Below are positions 6,537 to 15,361 of a stretch of DNA of 20,607 bases, in pieces; within the stretch, counting starts at the first letter, position 1, and every line of letters begins with the position of its first letter. Below the pieces are notes generated by a model, which worked only from the letters and a program-made list of their open reading frames with translations, searched no databases and was not told the origin of the DNA. Origin of the DNA: Bin5 sp034428395 (GTDB taxonomy: Bacteria > Chloroflexota > Anaerolineae > Caldilineales > Caldilineaceae); the NCBI GenBank assembly GCA_034428395.1, contig DAOUHX010000386.1, positions 1 to 20,607 on the forward strand. The letters are read 5' to 3'. A program made the position numbers and the translations under genes.

Positions 6537-7916
6537 ATGAGTTCATCAGCTGCTATCTCTTTCTACCATGACCTCCTCCGCCGACCCGGCCTCGCCGATG
6601 ACAGCTGGGCGTTGCTGACCGCCCGAATGGCGGAAAGGGGCATGGTCTTCGGCGAGCGCCTGATCTGTACGGTCATGCGGCCGCTGTTATACACGCCGCC
6701 GGAGTGGCGCTACCTGGCTGCGCGCACGGAGTTGATTGCCCGCATATTTAACCGGCTGGCCCGGCTGATGCTCGAAGATGCCAAGTTGCGGGCTCAGATT
6801 CATGCGACGCCGGAAGAAGAGCAGCTGTTCCAAATCGAGCAGGGCTACGAAGGGGCGATTCCCACCGCGCGTTTGGATAGCTTCTACGCCCGCAACGAAG
6901 ACGGTACGCGCAACTTGAGTTTTGTCGAGATCAACGGCGAAAGTCCGGCCTCAATGGCCTATTCGGATGTGCTAGGCGGGCTGTTCCTGGAGTTGCCCGT
7001 CATGCGGGCGTTCGGTCAACGATATGCGGTGCGAACACTGCCCAGCAGAAGACCCGCTGTCGATGAACTTCTGCGCGTCTACCACGAATGGCGGGGCAGT
7101 CGCGGCAAGCTGCCCGACGTTGCAATCGTCGACTGGCAAGGCGTGCCAACCGCCAGCGAGTTCGAGCTGTTTGCGGAGCTTTTCGCTGAGAACGGCGTCG
7201 CTTCGGTCACCTGCACGCCGGATGAAATGGAATTCCGGCACGGGCAACTGTACGCCAACGGCGTGCAAGTCGATTTCGTATACAAGCGTGTGCTGACGAG
7301 TGAGCTGCTGCTGCGCTACGGGTTGGACCACCCGATCGTCGAAGCGTTGCGCGCTGGCGCCGTCTGTGTCGTGAATCCGTTCAGCTGCAAACTGCTGCAC
7401 AAGAAGGCGAGCTTCGCAGTTGCCAGCGACGAGCGCAACGCCCATCTGCTGACCGAAGCCGAGCAACGGGCGGTCCGCGCCCACATTCCCTGGACGCGCA
7501 CAGTGGAGGCGCGCGCCACGCTTGACCCCGCCGGGAACCCGATCGATCTGCTGCCCTGGGTCAGCGCCAACCGTGAACGGCTGGTGCTTAAGCCCAACGA
7601 CGAATACGGTGGCAAAGGAGTTCGCATCGGCTGGGAGACGGAGCAGCGCGCGTGGGACGCGGCCCTTGCCGGCGCCGTCGACGAACCGATGGTCGTCCAG
7701 GAGCGTGTGCAGATTGCATTCGAGGCCTTTCCAGCGCTGAATGAAGACGGTGCTGTGGAAATCGACCGCCGACTGGTTGATTCGGACCCGTTCCTGTTCC
7801 GAGGCGCGCACGTACACGGCTGTCTGTGTCGGCTGAGCAGTGAGACACTCCTGAACGTTACGGCCGGCGGCGGCTCAATCGTGCCGGTCTTTGTGATCGA
7901 AGATAAAGGCAATTGA
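6537..7916 (+). CDS. circularly permuted ATP-grasp-like protein
   Basis: A 459-residue cytosolic protein resembling circularly permuted ATP-grasp proteins of the glutathionylspermidine-synthetase-like group. Supporting segments are FVEINGESPASM (129-140), FVYKRVLTSELL (247-258), NPFSCKLLHKKASFA (280-294), LVLKPNDEYGGKGVRIGWE (349-367, the ATP-grasp Lys and glycine-rich loop) and LNVTAGGGSIVPVFVI (439-454, a typical end). Such enzymes form amide bonds through an acyl phosphate. The usual neighbours of this group (alpha-E domain, transglutaminase) are absent; two GCS2 ligases follow instead. This matches the idea, proposed in comparative genomics of amidoligases, that ATP-grasp and GCS2 ligases cooperate on peptide-like metabolites. 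ATG 6537 has no strong ribosome binding site and may depend on coupling to the gene ending at 6522. The substrate is unknown. Confidence 0.72.
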   Translation: MSSSAAISFYHDLLRRPGLADDSWALLTARMAERGMVFGERLICTVMRPLLYTPPEWRYLAARTELIARIFNRLARLMLEDAKLRAQIHATPEEEQLFQIEQGYEGAIPTARLDSFYARNEDGTRNLSFVEINGESPASMAYSDVLGGLFLELPVMRAFGQRYAVRTLPSRRPAVDELLRVYHEWRGSRGKLPDVAIVDWQGVPTASEFELFAELFAENGVASVTCTPDEMEFRHGQLYANGVQVDFVYKRVLTSELLLRYGLDHPIVEALRAGAVCVVNPFSCKLLHKKASFAVASDERNAHLLTEAEQRAVRAHIPWTRTVEARATLDPAGNPIDLLPWVSANRERLVLKPNDEYGGKGVRIGWETEQRAWDAALAGAVDEPMVVQERVQIAFEAFPALNEDGAVEIDRRLVDSDPFLFRGAHVHGCLCRLSSETLLNVTAGGGSIVPVFVIEDKGN

Positions 7917-8003
7917 CAGGACGCCCACCTGCGGCGCTTCACTCCCGGACCAATACCTGACGAAGTGCCGAACCGCGCTGGGATGGAAGACAGAGAGCGA
8001 GCC

Positions 8004-9179
8004 ATGACCGACTACAGCCAGCCATCATTCAACATCAGCGTTGAGGAAGAGTACCAATTTGTCGATCCGGACAGCCGCGAGCTGCGCGGTTTCGCCACGG
8101 CGCAAGGGCTGACGCTTCACGAAGAGAGCGGCGAGTCCTCCAGCGCCTCCGACCTGGCGTTCGTCGTCCCCGTCGTGGGAACGCCGGTCTGCCGTGATGT
8201 GAAGCAGATACGCCGCGAGCTGTTGCGCCGCCGCCGCTCGATGCGGGAGCTGGCCGCCTCGCACGGCCTCAAACTGATGGCAGCCGGGGCCCATCCCTTC
8301 AGCCTTTGGGAGCGCGTCCATGAGGAGGAGTCGCCCCGCTATCGGGCTCTGATTGAAGACACGCAATTCGTTGCCCGGCGGCTGCTAGCATTCGGCATGA
8401 CCGTCCGCGTCAGCCTTGGCGACCGCAACCTGACCATTGACGTCATGAACGCGATCCGGTATCTGTTGCCCCACATCCTCTGCCTTGCCAACTCCTCACC
8501 CTTCTGGCAAGGCCGCGACACGGGGCTGGCAAGCCATCGCTCGGTTCTGCTCGACGCATTGCCCCGCACAGGGATCCCGAACGCGTTCCGTAGCTACAAC
8601 CACTATTTGAGCTACGTCGATACGCTCCTGCGGACAAACAGCATCTCCGACCCCGATGCGATCTGGTGGGATATTCGCCCCCGCGAACACCGCACAGGAA
8701 ACGAAGAGCAGACAGGCGAGCGAAGCAGCCCCACTAACGCCGCGGGTCGGCCGGCTCTGGAGATACGCGTCTGTGACGCGTTGCCGGAAATCGATGATGT
8801 ACTGGCCGTCGCCGCCCTTATCCAGTCTACCGTCGCCTGGATGGTCGAGTTACGCCACCGCAACATGTCGTTCCGTCTCTACGAACGCACGTTGATCGCC
8901 GAAAACAAATGGCGGGCGGTACGCTACGGTTTGCAGGGGAAGCTGCTCGATTTCGGCATCGAGCAGGAGGTCCCCATCGCTGATCTGTTGCACGAACTGC
9001 TTGAGCGTGTCGACCCGGTGCTGGACCGGCTCAACTGCCGTGCTGAAGTTGACCATGTTGAAACGATCATCGCGCGCGGGGCCAGTTCCGACCAGCAACG
9101 CCGGGTTTGGCGCGAGAGCGGGGAGGACGGCAAGGCCGTGGTTGATTTTCTTGTTTCGCAGACGGAGAACGCCCTATGA
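8004..9179 (+). CDS. GCS2-family carboxylate-amine ligase paralog with degenerate active site
   Basis: A 391-residue member of glutamate-cysteine ligase family 2 (YbdK/EgtA fold), clearly paralogous to the next gene: SSPFWxGRxTGL (164-175), PRxGIPxxF (187-195), WWDIRP (221-226), ExRVCD (253-258) and AENKWRAxRYG are shared. The first acidic cluster (VEEEYQFVDP) is kept. However, the neighbour's ELHQSMVELGTP becomes ASDLAFVVPVVGTP, FGMHVHVG becomes FGMTVRVS, and IRPHH becomes IRPREH followed by an approximately 19-residue hydrophilic insertion. Several metal- or substrate-binding positions are therefore missing. It may be a regulatory partner of the intact paralog or have changed chemistry. ATG 8004 aligns with the neighbour's start; GTG 7965 and ATG 7983 would add unmatched residues. 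Its stop overlaps the next start (ATGA), implying coupled translation. Confidence 0.8.
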   Translation: MTDYSQPSFNISVEEEYQFVDPDSRELRGFATAQGLTLHEESGESSSASDLAFVVPVVGTPVCRDVKQIRRELLRRRRSMRELAASHGLKLMAAGAHPFSLWERVHEEESPRYRALIEDTQFVARRLLAFGMTVRVSLGDRNLTIDVMNAIRYLLPHILCLANSSPFWQGRDTGLASHRSVLLDALPRTGIPNAFRSYNHYLSYVDTLLRTNSISDPDAIWWDIRPREHRTGNEEQTGERSSPTNAAGRPALEIRVCDALPEIDDVLAVAALIQSTVAWMVELRHRNMSFRLYERTLIAENKWRAVRYGLQGKLLDFGIEQEVPIADLLHELLERVDPVLDRLNCRAEVDHVETIIARGASSDQQRRVWRESGEDGKAVVDFLVSQTENAL

Positions 9180-10288
9180 TAGCACGTCCCCAATTGACGC
9201 TCGGAATCGAGGAGGAGTACCAGGTCGTCGATCCGGAGAGCGGGCTGCTGCGTTCGTTCATCACCCAGTTGATCGAAGACGATAAGATGGTGATGGTGGA
9301 ACGGGAGATCAAGCCTGAGCTGCACCAATCCATGGTGGAGCTCGGCACACCGGTCTGCGCCACGGCTGCCGAAGCCAAAGAGGAGTTGCTGCGCCAGCGC
9401 GCCTTCATCAGCCGCCTGGCGCATGAGAAAGGCGTCGATATCGTCGCCGCCTCCACGCACCCCATGAGCAACTGGTCGGATCAGGAAATAACGCCCTTCC
9501 CGCGTTACCAGGGCGCGCTTGAGCGGATGCAGCTGCTCGCCCAGCGTATGCTCATCTTTGGCATGCACGTGCACGTCGGTCTGGACGACCCCGATTTCGC
9601 CATCGATACGATGAACGTCCTGCGCTATATGCTCCCGCATCTCCTCGCGCTCAGCGCCAGCAGCCCTTTCTGGGCCGGTCGTCGCACCGGGTTGAAGAGC
9701 TACCGCCCCGTCGTCTTCGAGGACATGCCCCGCAGCGGCATTCCCGACGTCTTTCCCAACCGGGCCGCGTACGAGGGGCTGGTCCGCTCACTGGTCAATA
9801 CGGGCTGTATCCCCGACTCCAGCATGATCTGGTGGGACATCCGGCCCCACCACATCTATCCAACCATAGAGTTCCGCATCTGCGACCTCTGCCCGCGCGT
9901 GGACGAGGCAATCGCAATCGCCGCACTATGCCAGGCGCTTGTGTTGTGGCATTGGAAGCTACGCCAGCGCAACGTAACGTTCCGCGTCTACGGCAAGGAA
10001 TTGATCGACGAGAACAAATGGCGCGCCGCCCGCTACGGGCTGGACGGCAAGATGATCGATTTCGGCAAACAGGTCGAACTGCCTGCACGCGATCTGGCGC
10101 GTGAACTGCTGGAGTTGGTGGGCGAGGAGATCGCCGAACTAGGCAGCGAAAAGGAGATCGCGCCCATCGAGCAGATCATCGAGAACGGCTCCAGCGCGGA
10201 CCGTCAGCTGCGCGTCTATGAAGACACGGGCGGAGATTTGAAGGCGGTCGTGGACCATCTGATGGCCGAGACGGTCGAGGGGTTGTAA
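9176..10288 (+). CDS. GCS2-family (YbdK-like) carboxylate-amine ligase, intact
   Basis: A 370-residue glutamate-cysteine ligase family 2 protein of typical length. Conserved residues are in place: GIEEEYQVVDP (10-20) for the first metal-binding glutamates, ELHQSMVELGTPV (48-60), STHP (93-96), FGMHVHVGLDDPDFAID (128-144) with H131 and H133, SSPFWAGRRTG (162-172), WWDIRPHH (219-226), and E232 in PTIEFRICD. Members join the gamma- or alpha-carboxyl of an amino acid to an amine using ATP, for example gamma-Glu-Cys formation in EgtA; YbdK itself has only weak activity of this kind. ATG overlaps the previous stop (ATGA). As the last gene of the ligase operon, with an ATP-grasp-like protein and a degenerate paralog ahead, it probably supplies the catalytic step for a small peptide or amide product. 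The substrates are unknown. Confidence 0.87.
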   Translation: MIARPQLTLGIEEEYQVVDPESGLLRSFITQLIEDDKMVMVEREIKPELHQSMVELGTPVCATAAEAKEELLRQRAFISRLAHEKGVDIVAASTHPMSNWSDQEITPFPRYQGALERMQLLAQRMLIFGMHVHVGLDDPDFAIDTMNVLRYMLPHLLALSASSPFWAGRRTGLKSYRPVVFEDMPRSGIPDVFPNRAAYEGLVRSLVNTGCIPDSSMIWWDIRPHHIYPTIEFRICDLCPRVDEAIAIAALCQALVLWHWKLRQRNVTFRVYGKELIDENKWRAARYGLDGKMIDFGKQVELPARDLARELLELVGEEIAELGSEKEIAPIEQIIENGSSADRQLRVYEDTGGDLKAVVDHLMAETVEGL

Positions 10289-10353
10289 AGGGTCGCAGAA
10301 GCTTCCGCCGAGGAAAGGTGCAGGGCAGAATCCGCAAATAAACTTCGCTTTCA

Positions 10354-11370
10354 CTACGCCCACAATTTCACAATCTCATCGGCATCGAAGCGCGGCAGCG
10401 GCACTCTCCTGCCGCCGCGCAGGCCGTAGACACCTTCATCCGCCGCCAGCACCCGTCCGATGCGCCGACCCTCGCGGCCGGTACTCCTCCACAGCTCAAG
10501 CAACGGCTCCACATCCTGCGCCGCGGCGGTCGCCAACAGCCCGCCCGACGCAATCGTGCCCAACGGATCCAGCCCGAAAGCGGCGCACGCGGCCGCGGTC
10601 ACGCGCGCTACCGGAATCTTGTCCAGCTCCACCTCCAGCCCGCAGCCGGACGCATCGGCCAGCTCCCACAGACCGGTCGCAACTCCGCCCTCGGTCGGGT
10701 CGTGCATCGCCGTTACCAGCTCCGCCTCCGCCGCAGCCAGCGCCGGCACCAGGACGCTGATGCCCGGTTCATATAGATAGTTAGCCCCTTCATCCAGCTG
10801 CGCGGGCTCCCAACCCTGGGCCAGCAGCGCATCGCGCATCTCGCGCGCGATGATCGACGTGCCCTCAACCGCCGCGCTGCCGGCCAGCAGGACCAGGTCG
10901 CCGGGGCGGCAACCTCCGGTTCGCACGATCTTGCGCCGCGCGACCTCCCCCAGCAGCGTCCCGGCTATCACCGGCTGATTCACAGCCTCGGTTACTTCAG
11001 TATGTCCGCCCGCCACTGTGATGTCCAGCGCGCGACAAGCGGCTCCGACCTGATCGCAAATCCGTCGTACCTCCTCCACGGTCGTCGCTACGGGCAGCAG
11101 AACCGTGGGGAGGTAGAAGCTGGGACGGGCGCCGCACACCGCCAGATCGTTGGCGCAAACATTGACGGCGTAGTAGCCGATCTCATCTGTGGCAAAGGTA
11201 ATCGGATCGCTCTTGGCCGCGAGCAGCATATCTGCGCTGCCCAGCTCGATGACGGCCGCATCTTCGCCCACGCCGGGTCCCAAAACGAGATGACGGTCCT
11301 CGGTCGGCAGCGAGGCGATCAAGTTCGCCAGCAGTTCCGCCGGCAGTTTACCGGTAGGTAGGGAGGGCAT
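10354..11370 (-). CDS. AIR synthase-related protein (PurM/HypE/ThiL/SelD superfamily)
   Basis: A 338-residue protein with the two-domain ATP-binding fold shared by PurM, ThiL, SelD and HypE. Recognisable parts are GVGEDAAV (33-40), KSDPITF (53-59), YYAVNVCANDLAVCGARP (66-83), AGGHTEVT (120-127) and MHDPTEGGV (222-230). It is closest in pattern to HypE and uncharacterised AIRS proteins, but it ends in VKLWA and lacks the C-terminal Cys that HypE uses for carbamoyl transfer; no hydrogenase maturation genes are nearby. It is not a typical PurM or ThiL. The family activates carbonyl or phosphate groups with ATP; the substrate here is unknown. I use ATG 11370, where the LPTGKLP start matches relatives, although the ribosome binding site is weak; ATG 11409 would add 13 residues. 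It is convergent with the ligase operon, with a 65-bp gap. Confidence 0.8.
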   Translation of the reverse strand: MPSLPTGKLPAELLANLIASLPTEDRHLVLGPGVGEDAAVIELGSADMLLAAKSDPITFATDEIGYYAVNVCANDLAVCGARPSFYLPTVLLPVATTVEEVRRICDQVGAACRALDITVAGGHTEVTEAVNQPVIAGTLLGEVARRKIVRTGGCRPGDLVLLAGSAAVEGTSIIAREMRDALLAQGWEPAQLDEGANYLYEPGISVLVPALAAAEAELVTAMHDPTEGGVATGLWELADASGCGLEVELDKIPVARVTAAACAAFGLDPLGTIASGGLLATAAAQDVEPLLELWRSTGREGRRIGRVLAADEGVYGLRGGRRVPLPRFDADEIVKLWA

Positions 11371-11409
11371 TGAACAAGGCGTATTTCGTATTGATGAGCG
11401 CAGCAGCAT

Positions 11410-11771
11410 TTGGCCGTAAACCCCGAGACGAAGCGCTCGGCTGCGGTGAGTTTCCCCAGAATATCACGCGCACTAGGCTCGATCAATCCTGGCGAAGTGC
11501 TGGAAGAGCCGGGTGGCGCTCCATCTTCCGCTCCGGTCGCGATTTTCGAGCGAAGGTCATTCCTGTGCTATGATTGTGGACGCTCAGACAGCATTCAACG
11601 CTTGCCGGCTTCGCAGCGCTCGTGTGGCGAACTGGTCGTACGGCTGTCAGCTTCGAATCCAGCCCAACTCTCAACTTGAAGAATTCAGCGCCGCCGGCGT
11701 GAAATGAACGTCTGCGACGACTCTTCAAACATACGGAGCATTCCCGCAGCCGCAAGGCGCATTGCAGCCGG
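11410..11771. other. non-coding intergenic region between divergent genes
   Basis: About 360 bp separate the divergent AIRS-like and Yip1-like genes. I find no convincing gene here; short frames have unlike-protein composition. TATGAT at 11569-11574 is a possible -10 element reading toward 11772, but the best upstream match (TTTCGA, 11544-11549) is 19 bp away and poor. Confidence 0.5.
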
Positions 11772-12473
11772 ATGTTACAACCAAAGAACTACCCGCGCTT
11801 TGTCGGGCAGGCACTCTGCCTTGAGCCCGATCCTTTCGTTGAAATTGTCGACGACGACAATCCGTGGATAGAAGGACTTTTCCTCTGCGCCTGCGTTGGC
11901 ATACTGGTCGCGGTCGCCAGAGTCGCCGGCGGCCTGCTGCTGACGGCCTCCCTGCCTTCCTCCGACGCGCTCCTGAACATCGTGTTGTGGCTCCTGCGGC
12001 AGAGCTCTGCCAATGGTGAAACGATCTACGAAATCGAGCTCTCGTTGCGCGGCGTCTGGCCTCTCCTGCGGTTTTCCAGCGGCTACGACAGCGGCTGGTT
12101 CCGCTTTCTGACCCTTGCCACAACACCCCTGAGCATTGTCGGCCAGTGGCTGCTCTTCGGCCTCATCGGACATCTGCTCGCGCGCGCGTTTGGCGGCCGG
12201 GGCTCTTTGGGCCAGACTCTCGGCGCGATGTCTCTGAGTACTGCGCCCCGCCTGCTGTACCTGCTCACCGCGTTTCCATTCGTCTCCGTCGTTGCTTTTC
12301 TGGTCCACGTCTGGGGCATATTGATTGCCTATCGCGGCATGGAAGTCGCCCATGAACTGTCTCCGGGGCCGGCCGCGCTGGCGGCTTTAGGCAGTTGGAT
12401 TCTCCTGATGGCGGTCAGCTTCGCGGGCGCCGCATTGGCTGCCTTACTGATTCTTGCCGGGAGCGGGCTGTGA
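11772..12473 (+). CDS. Yip1-like multi-pass membrane protein
   Basis: A 233-residue membrane protein with a soluble N-terminal 33 residues containing an acidic patch (VEIVDDDNP) and about four to five hydrophobic segments: roughly 34-59, 113-139, 158-186 and 202-230. SLGQTLGAMSLSTAPRLLYLL (145-165) between the middle segments is the sort of sequence found in bacterial Yip1/YIF1-domain (PF04893-like) proteins. Their function in bacteria is unknown. No signal for secretion or catalytic motif is seen. ATG 11772 is the first start in the frame; the upstream ribosome binding site is weak. The stop overlaps the next gene's GTG start, so the two proteins are probably made together and may form one complex. 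The family call rests on pattern, not a search. Confidence 0.65.
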   Translation: MLQPKNYPRFVGQALCLEPDPFVEIVDDDNPWIEGLFLCACVGILVAVARVAGGLLLTASLPSSDALLNIVLWLLRQSSANGETIYEIELSLRGVWPLLRFSSGYDSGWFRFLTLATTPLSIVGQWLLFGLIGHLLARAFGGRGSLGQTLGAMSLSTAPRLLYLLTAFPFVSVVAFLVHVWGILIAYRGMEVAHELSPGPAALAALGSWILLMAVSFAGAALAALLILAGSGL

Positions 12474-13213
12474 GGTTATCCGACTGGGTCCCCCCTCCTC
12501 AGAAAATGAGCGATGCGGTGCAGCTGCGCGCCTCGGGCTTTACCGGGATCACCATGCGCCAGTCCCTGGGCATGGTCGTCTTTTGCGGGCTCTTGGCGGG
12601 TCTGGTGCCCTTCATAGTCAACTGGCAGCTAGCCGCCTCAACAGGCAACGCCCTACCCCTGGCGCGGGTCGGCGCACAAGCGTCCCGACTGGACCTGGCG
12701 CTGTCCGAAAGCGGCTCCTTGTTCGCAGTGAAGAGCCTCCTCGTGCCGTCGAATCAGGCCCTGCTTGGTGACCTTATGCTGATGCTCGCCGGCCTTGATC
12801 AGCCCTTCCCCGGCTGGCTGGCGGCCTTTCTCAGCGCGCTCGGTGAGTGGATCAACTGGCCGCTGCGCTGGGTAACGGTCTGGATCGTTTACGGCGCGAT
12901 GGTGATGGTCTGCAACAAGGCCTTCGGCGCGGCCGTTCGTCTGCAGCCTTTCTTTGCCGCCACCGGCTTTGCCGCTGCTCCACTCCTGCTGATCGGCCTC
13001 GCGCCGGTCCCTTGTCTGGGCGGAGTTAGCAGCGTGGTCGGAGCCGTCTGGTCGGCAACTGTCTATGCCAGGGCCAACGAGCAGGTAACGTCCCTGACGC
13101 GCGGCCGGTCGTTGGCGGCTGTCCTGCTGCCGTTGATCCTTATACTGTTTATTAGTCTACTGATCCTTGGACTATCGCTACTGTTGGCCCTCCAAATCGC
13201 GCCAATGTCGTGA
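12470..13213 (+). CDS. second Yip1-like multi-pass membrane protein
   Basis: A 247-residue membrane protein with hydrophobic segments near 33-54, 132-149, 159-179, 183-200 and 216-243, and a loop around 57-110 that could lie outside the membrane. The middle FGAAVRLQPFFAATGFAAAPLLL part again resembles Yip1-domain proteins and mirrors the layout of its neighbour, so the pair may be diverged duplicates. I place the start at GTG 12470, which overlaps the previous stop (GTGA) and has GGGAG 6 bp upstream; an ATG at 12506 is the alternative and would remove a 12-residue cytosolic leader. No enzymatic motif is visible. Gene order suggests a two-component membrane complex of unknown role. Confidence 0.62.
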   Translation: MRLSDWVPPPQKMSDAVQLRASGFTGITMRQSLGMVVFCGLLAGLVPFIVNWQLAASTGNALPLARVGAQASRLDLALSESGSLFAVKSLLVPSNQALLGDLMLMLAGLDQPFPGWLAAFLSALGEWINWPLRWVTVWIVYGAMVMVCNKAFGAAVRLQPFFAATGFAAAPLLLIGLAPVPCLGGVSSVVGAVWSATVYARANEQVTSLTRGRSLAAVLLPLILILFISLLILGLSLLLALQIAPMS

Positions 13214-13321
13214 GTCCAGGACCGTCGGACCGGGTCGTAGAAAAGGCTTGGCGCAGATTGCATTCGAAAGCCGTCGTCGGATCACACAAAGCAATGCGTT
13301 CACCCGTAGAGAGGAGTCGTC

Positions 13322-13645
13322 ATGTATCCCAAGAGTGAAATACTCTTTCCCCATCGTGCCATCCGACCGCTCAGCCTCGAGCGAGGCACCGCCTGGAGAG
13401 AACTGGTAGACCAGGTGGCAGGCCAGCGCGACGGAAACGAGGACACCCTTGCCTTCTCTCTCATGATGATCCGCATGTGCGACTGTCTGAATTGCGACCA
13501 GAGCAGCTACAAGGCATCGCTCGGCTGTGTAACCTGCGCGCAGCGAGTCGTCAGCGGCCAGAAGTCGTCAGACCTGATGTTACTGCAGACATTTGAGGAG
13601 ACGCGCCAGGAGGTCAGACAGCGGCTGGCCCACAGGCCGGGCTGA
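13322..13645 (+). CDS. small Cys-rich protein, possible zinc-binding or Fe-S protein
   Basis: A 107-residue protein with a strong ribosome binding site (GAGGAG, 13311-13316, 5 bp before ATG). Its centre holds five cysteines, C53, C55, C58, C69 and C72, arranged C-x-C-x2-C-x10-C-x2-C in MCDCLNCDQSSYKASLGCVTCAQ, which would suit one zinc site or possibly an Fe-S site. The N-terminal 50 residues have an ordinary charged composition and the C-terminus (TFEETRQEVRQRL) looks like a helix. There is no signal peptide or transmembrane segment. I do not recognise the family. It lies 108 bp after the membrane pair and is followed by a terminator hairpin, so it may be its own short transcript or the end of that unit. 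Confidence 0.72.
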   Translation: MYPKSEILFPHRAIRPLSLERGTAWRELVDQVAGQRDGNEDTLAFSLMMIRMCDCLNCDQSSYKASLGCVTCAQRVVSGQKSSDLMLLQTFEETRQEVRQRLAHRPG

Positions 13646-13715
13646 GCGATTGCAGGAGAAGATGCCGTCCGGGCGCGCATCGCGAGCACGGTGCACGGTC
13701 TGGCGACTGAAAGAG

Positions 13716-13747
13716 AAAGGGCGCGAACCTTGCGGCTCGCGCCCTTT
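13716..13747. terminator. bidirectional intrinsic terminator hairpin
   Basis: AAAGGGCGCGA (13716-13726) pairs perfectly over 11 bp with TCGCGCCCTTT (13737-13747) across a 10-base loop. On the minus strand the stem is followed by a pyrimidine run (TTTCTCTTTC), typical of a factor-independent terminator; on the plus strand the U run is short. It sits between convergent genes, the small Cys-rich gene and the phosphohexomutase, and can serve both. Confidence 0.82.
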
Positions 13748-13858
13748 GTCGTCCAAGATTATCAGTTTCAGCCGCCGCACACTCCCGCAGTAGCCGCGCC
13801 TTGCCCCTCTACGCGCTCTCTGAACATGACCTCTTGTTGACTTGCCGAGATGCCCCGT

Positions 13859-15313
<1,455 letters not shown>

Positions 15314-15361
15314 CTCGCAACCTCCGCCGCACAGAGAGAAGTGGAGTCCTCCACCAGACCC

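Noticed and set aside
10354..11370. HypE and hydrogenase maturation cluster
   Set aside because: The C-terminal cysteine of HypE is absent and no other hyp gene is present.
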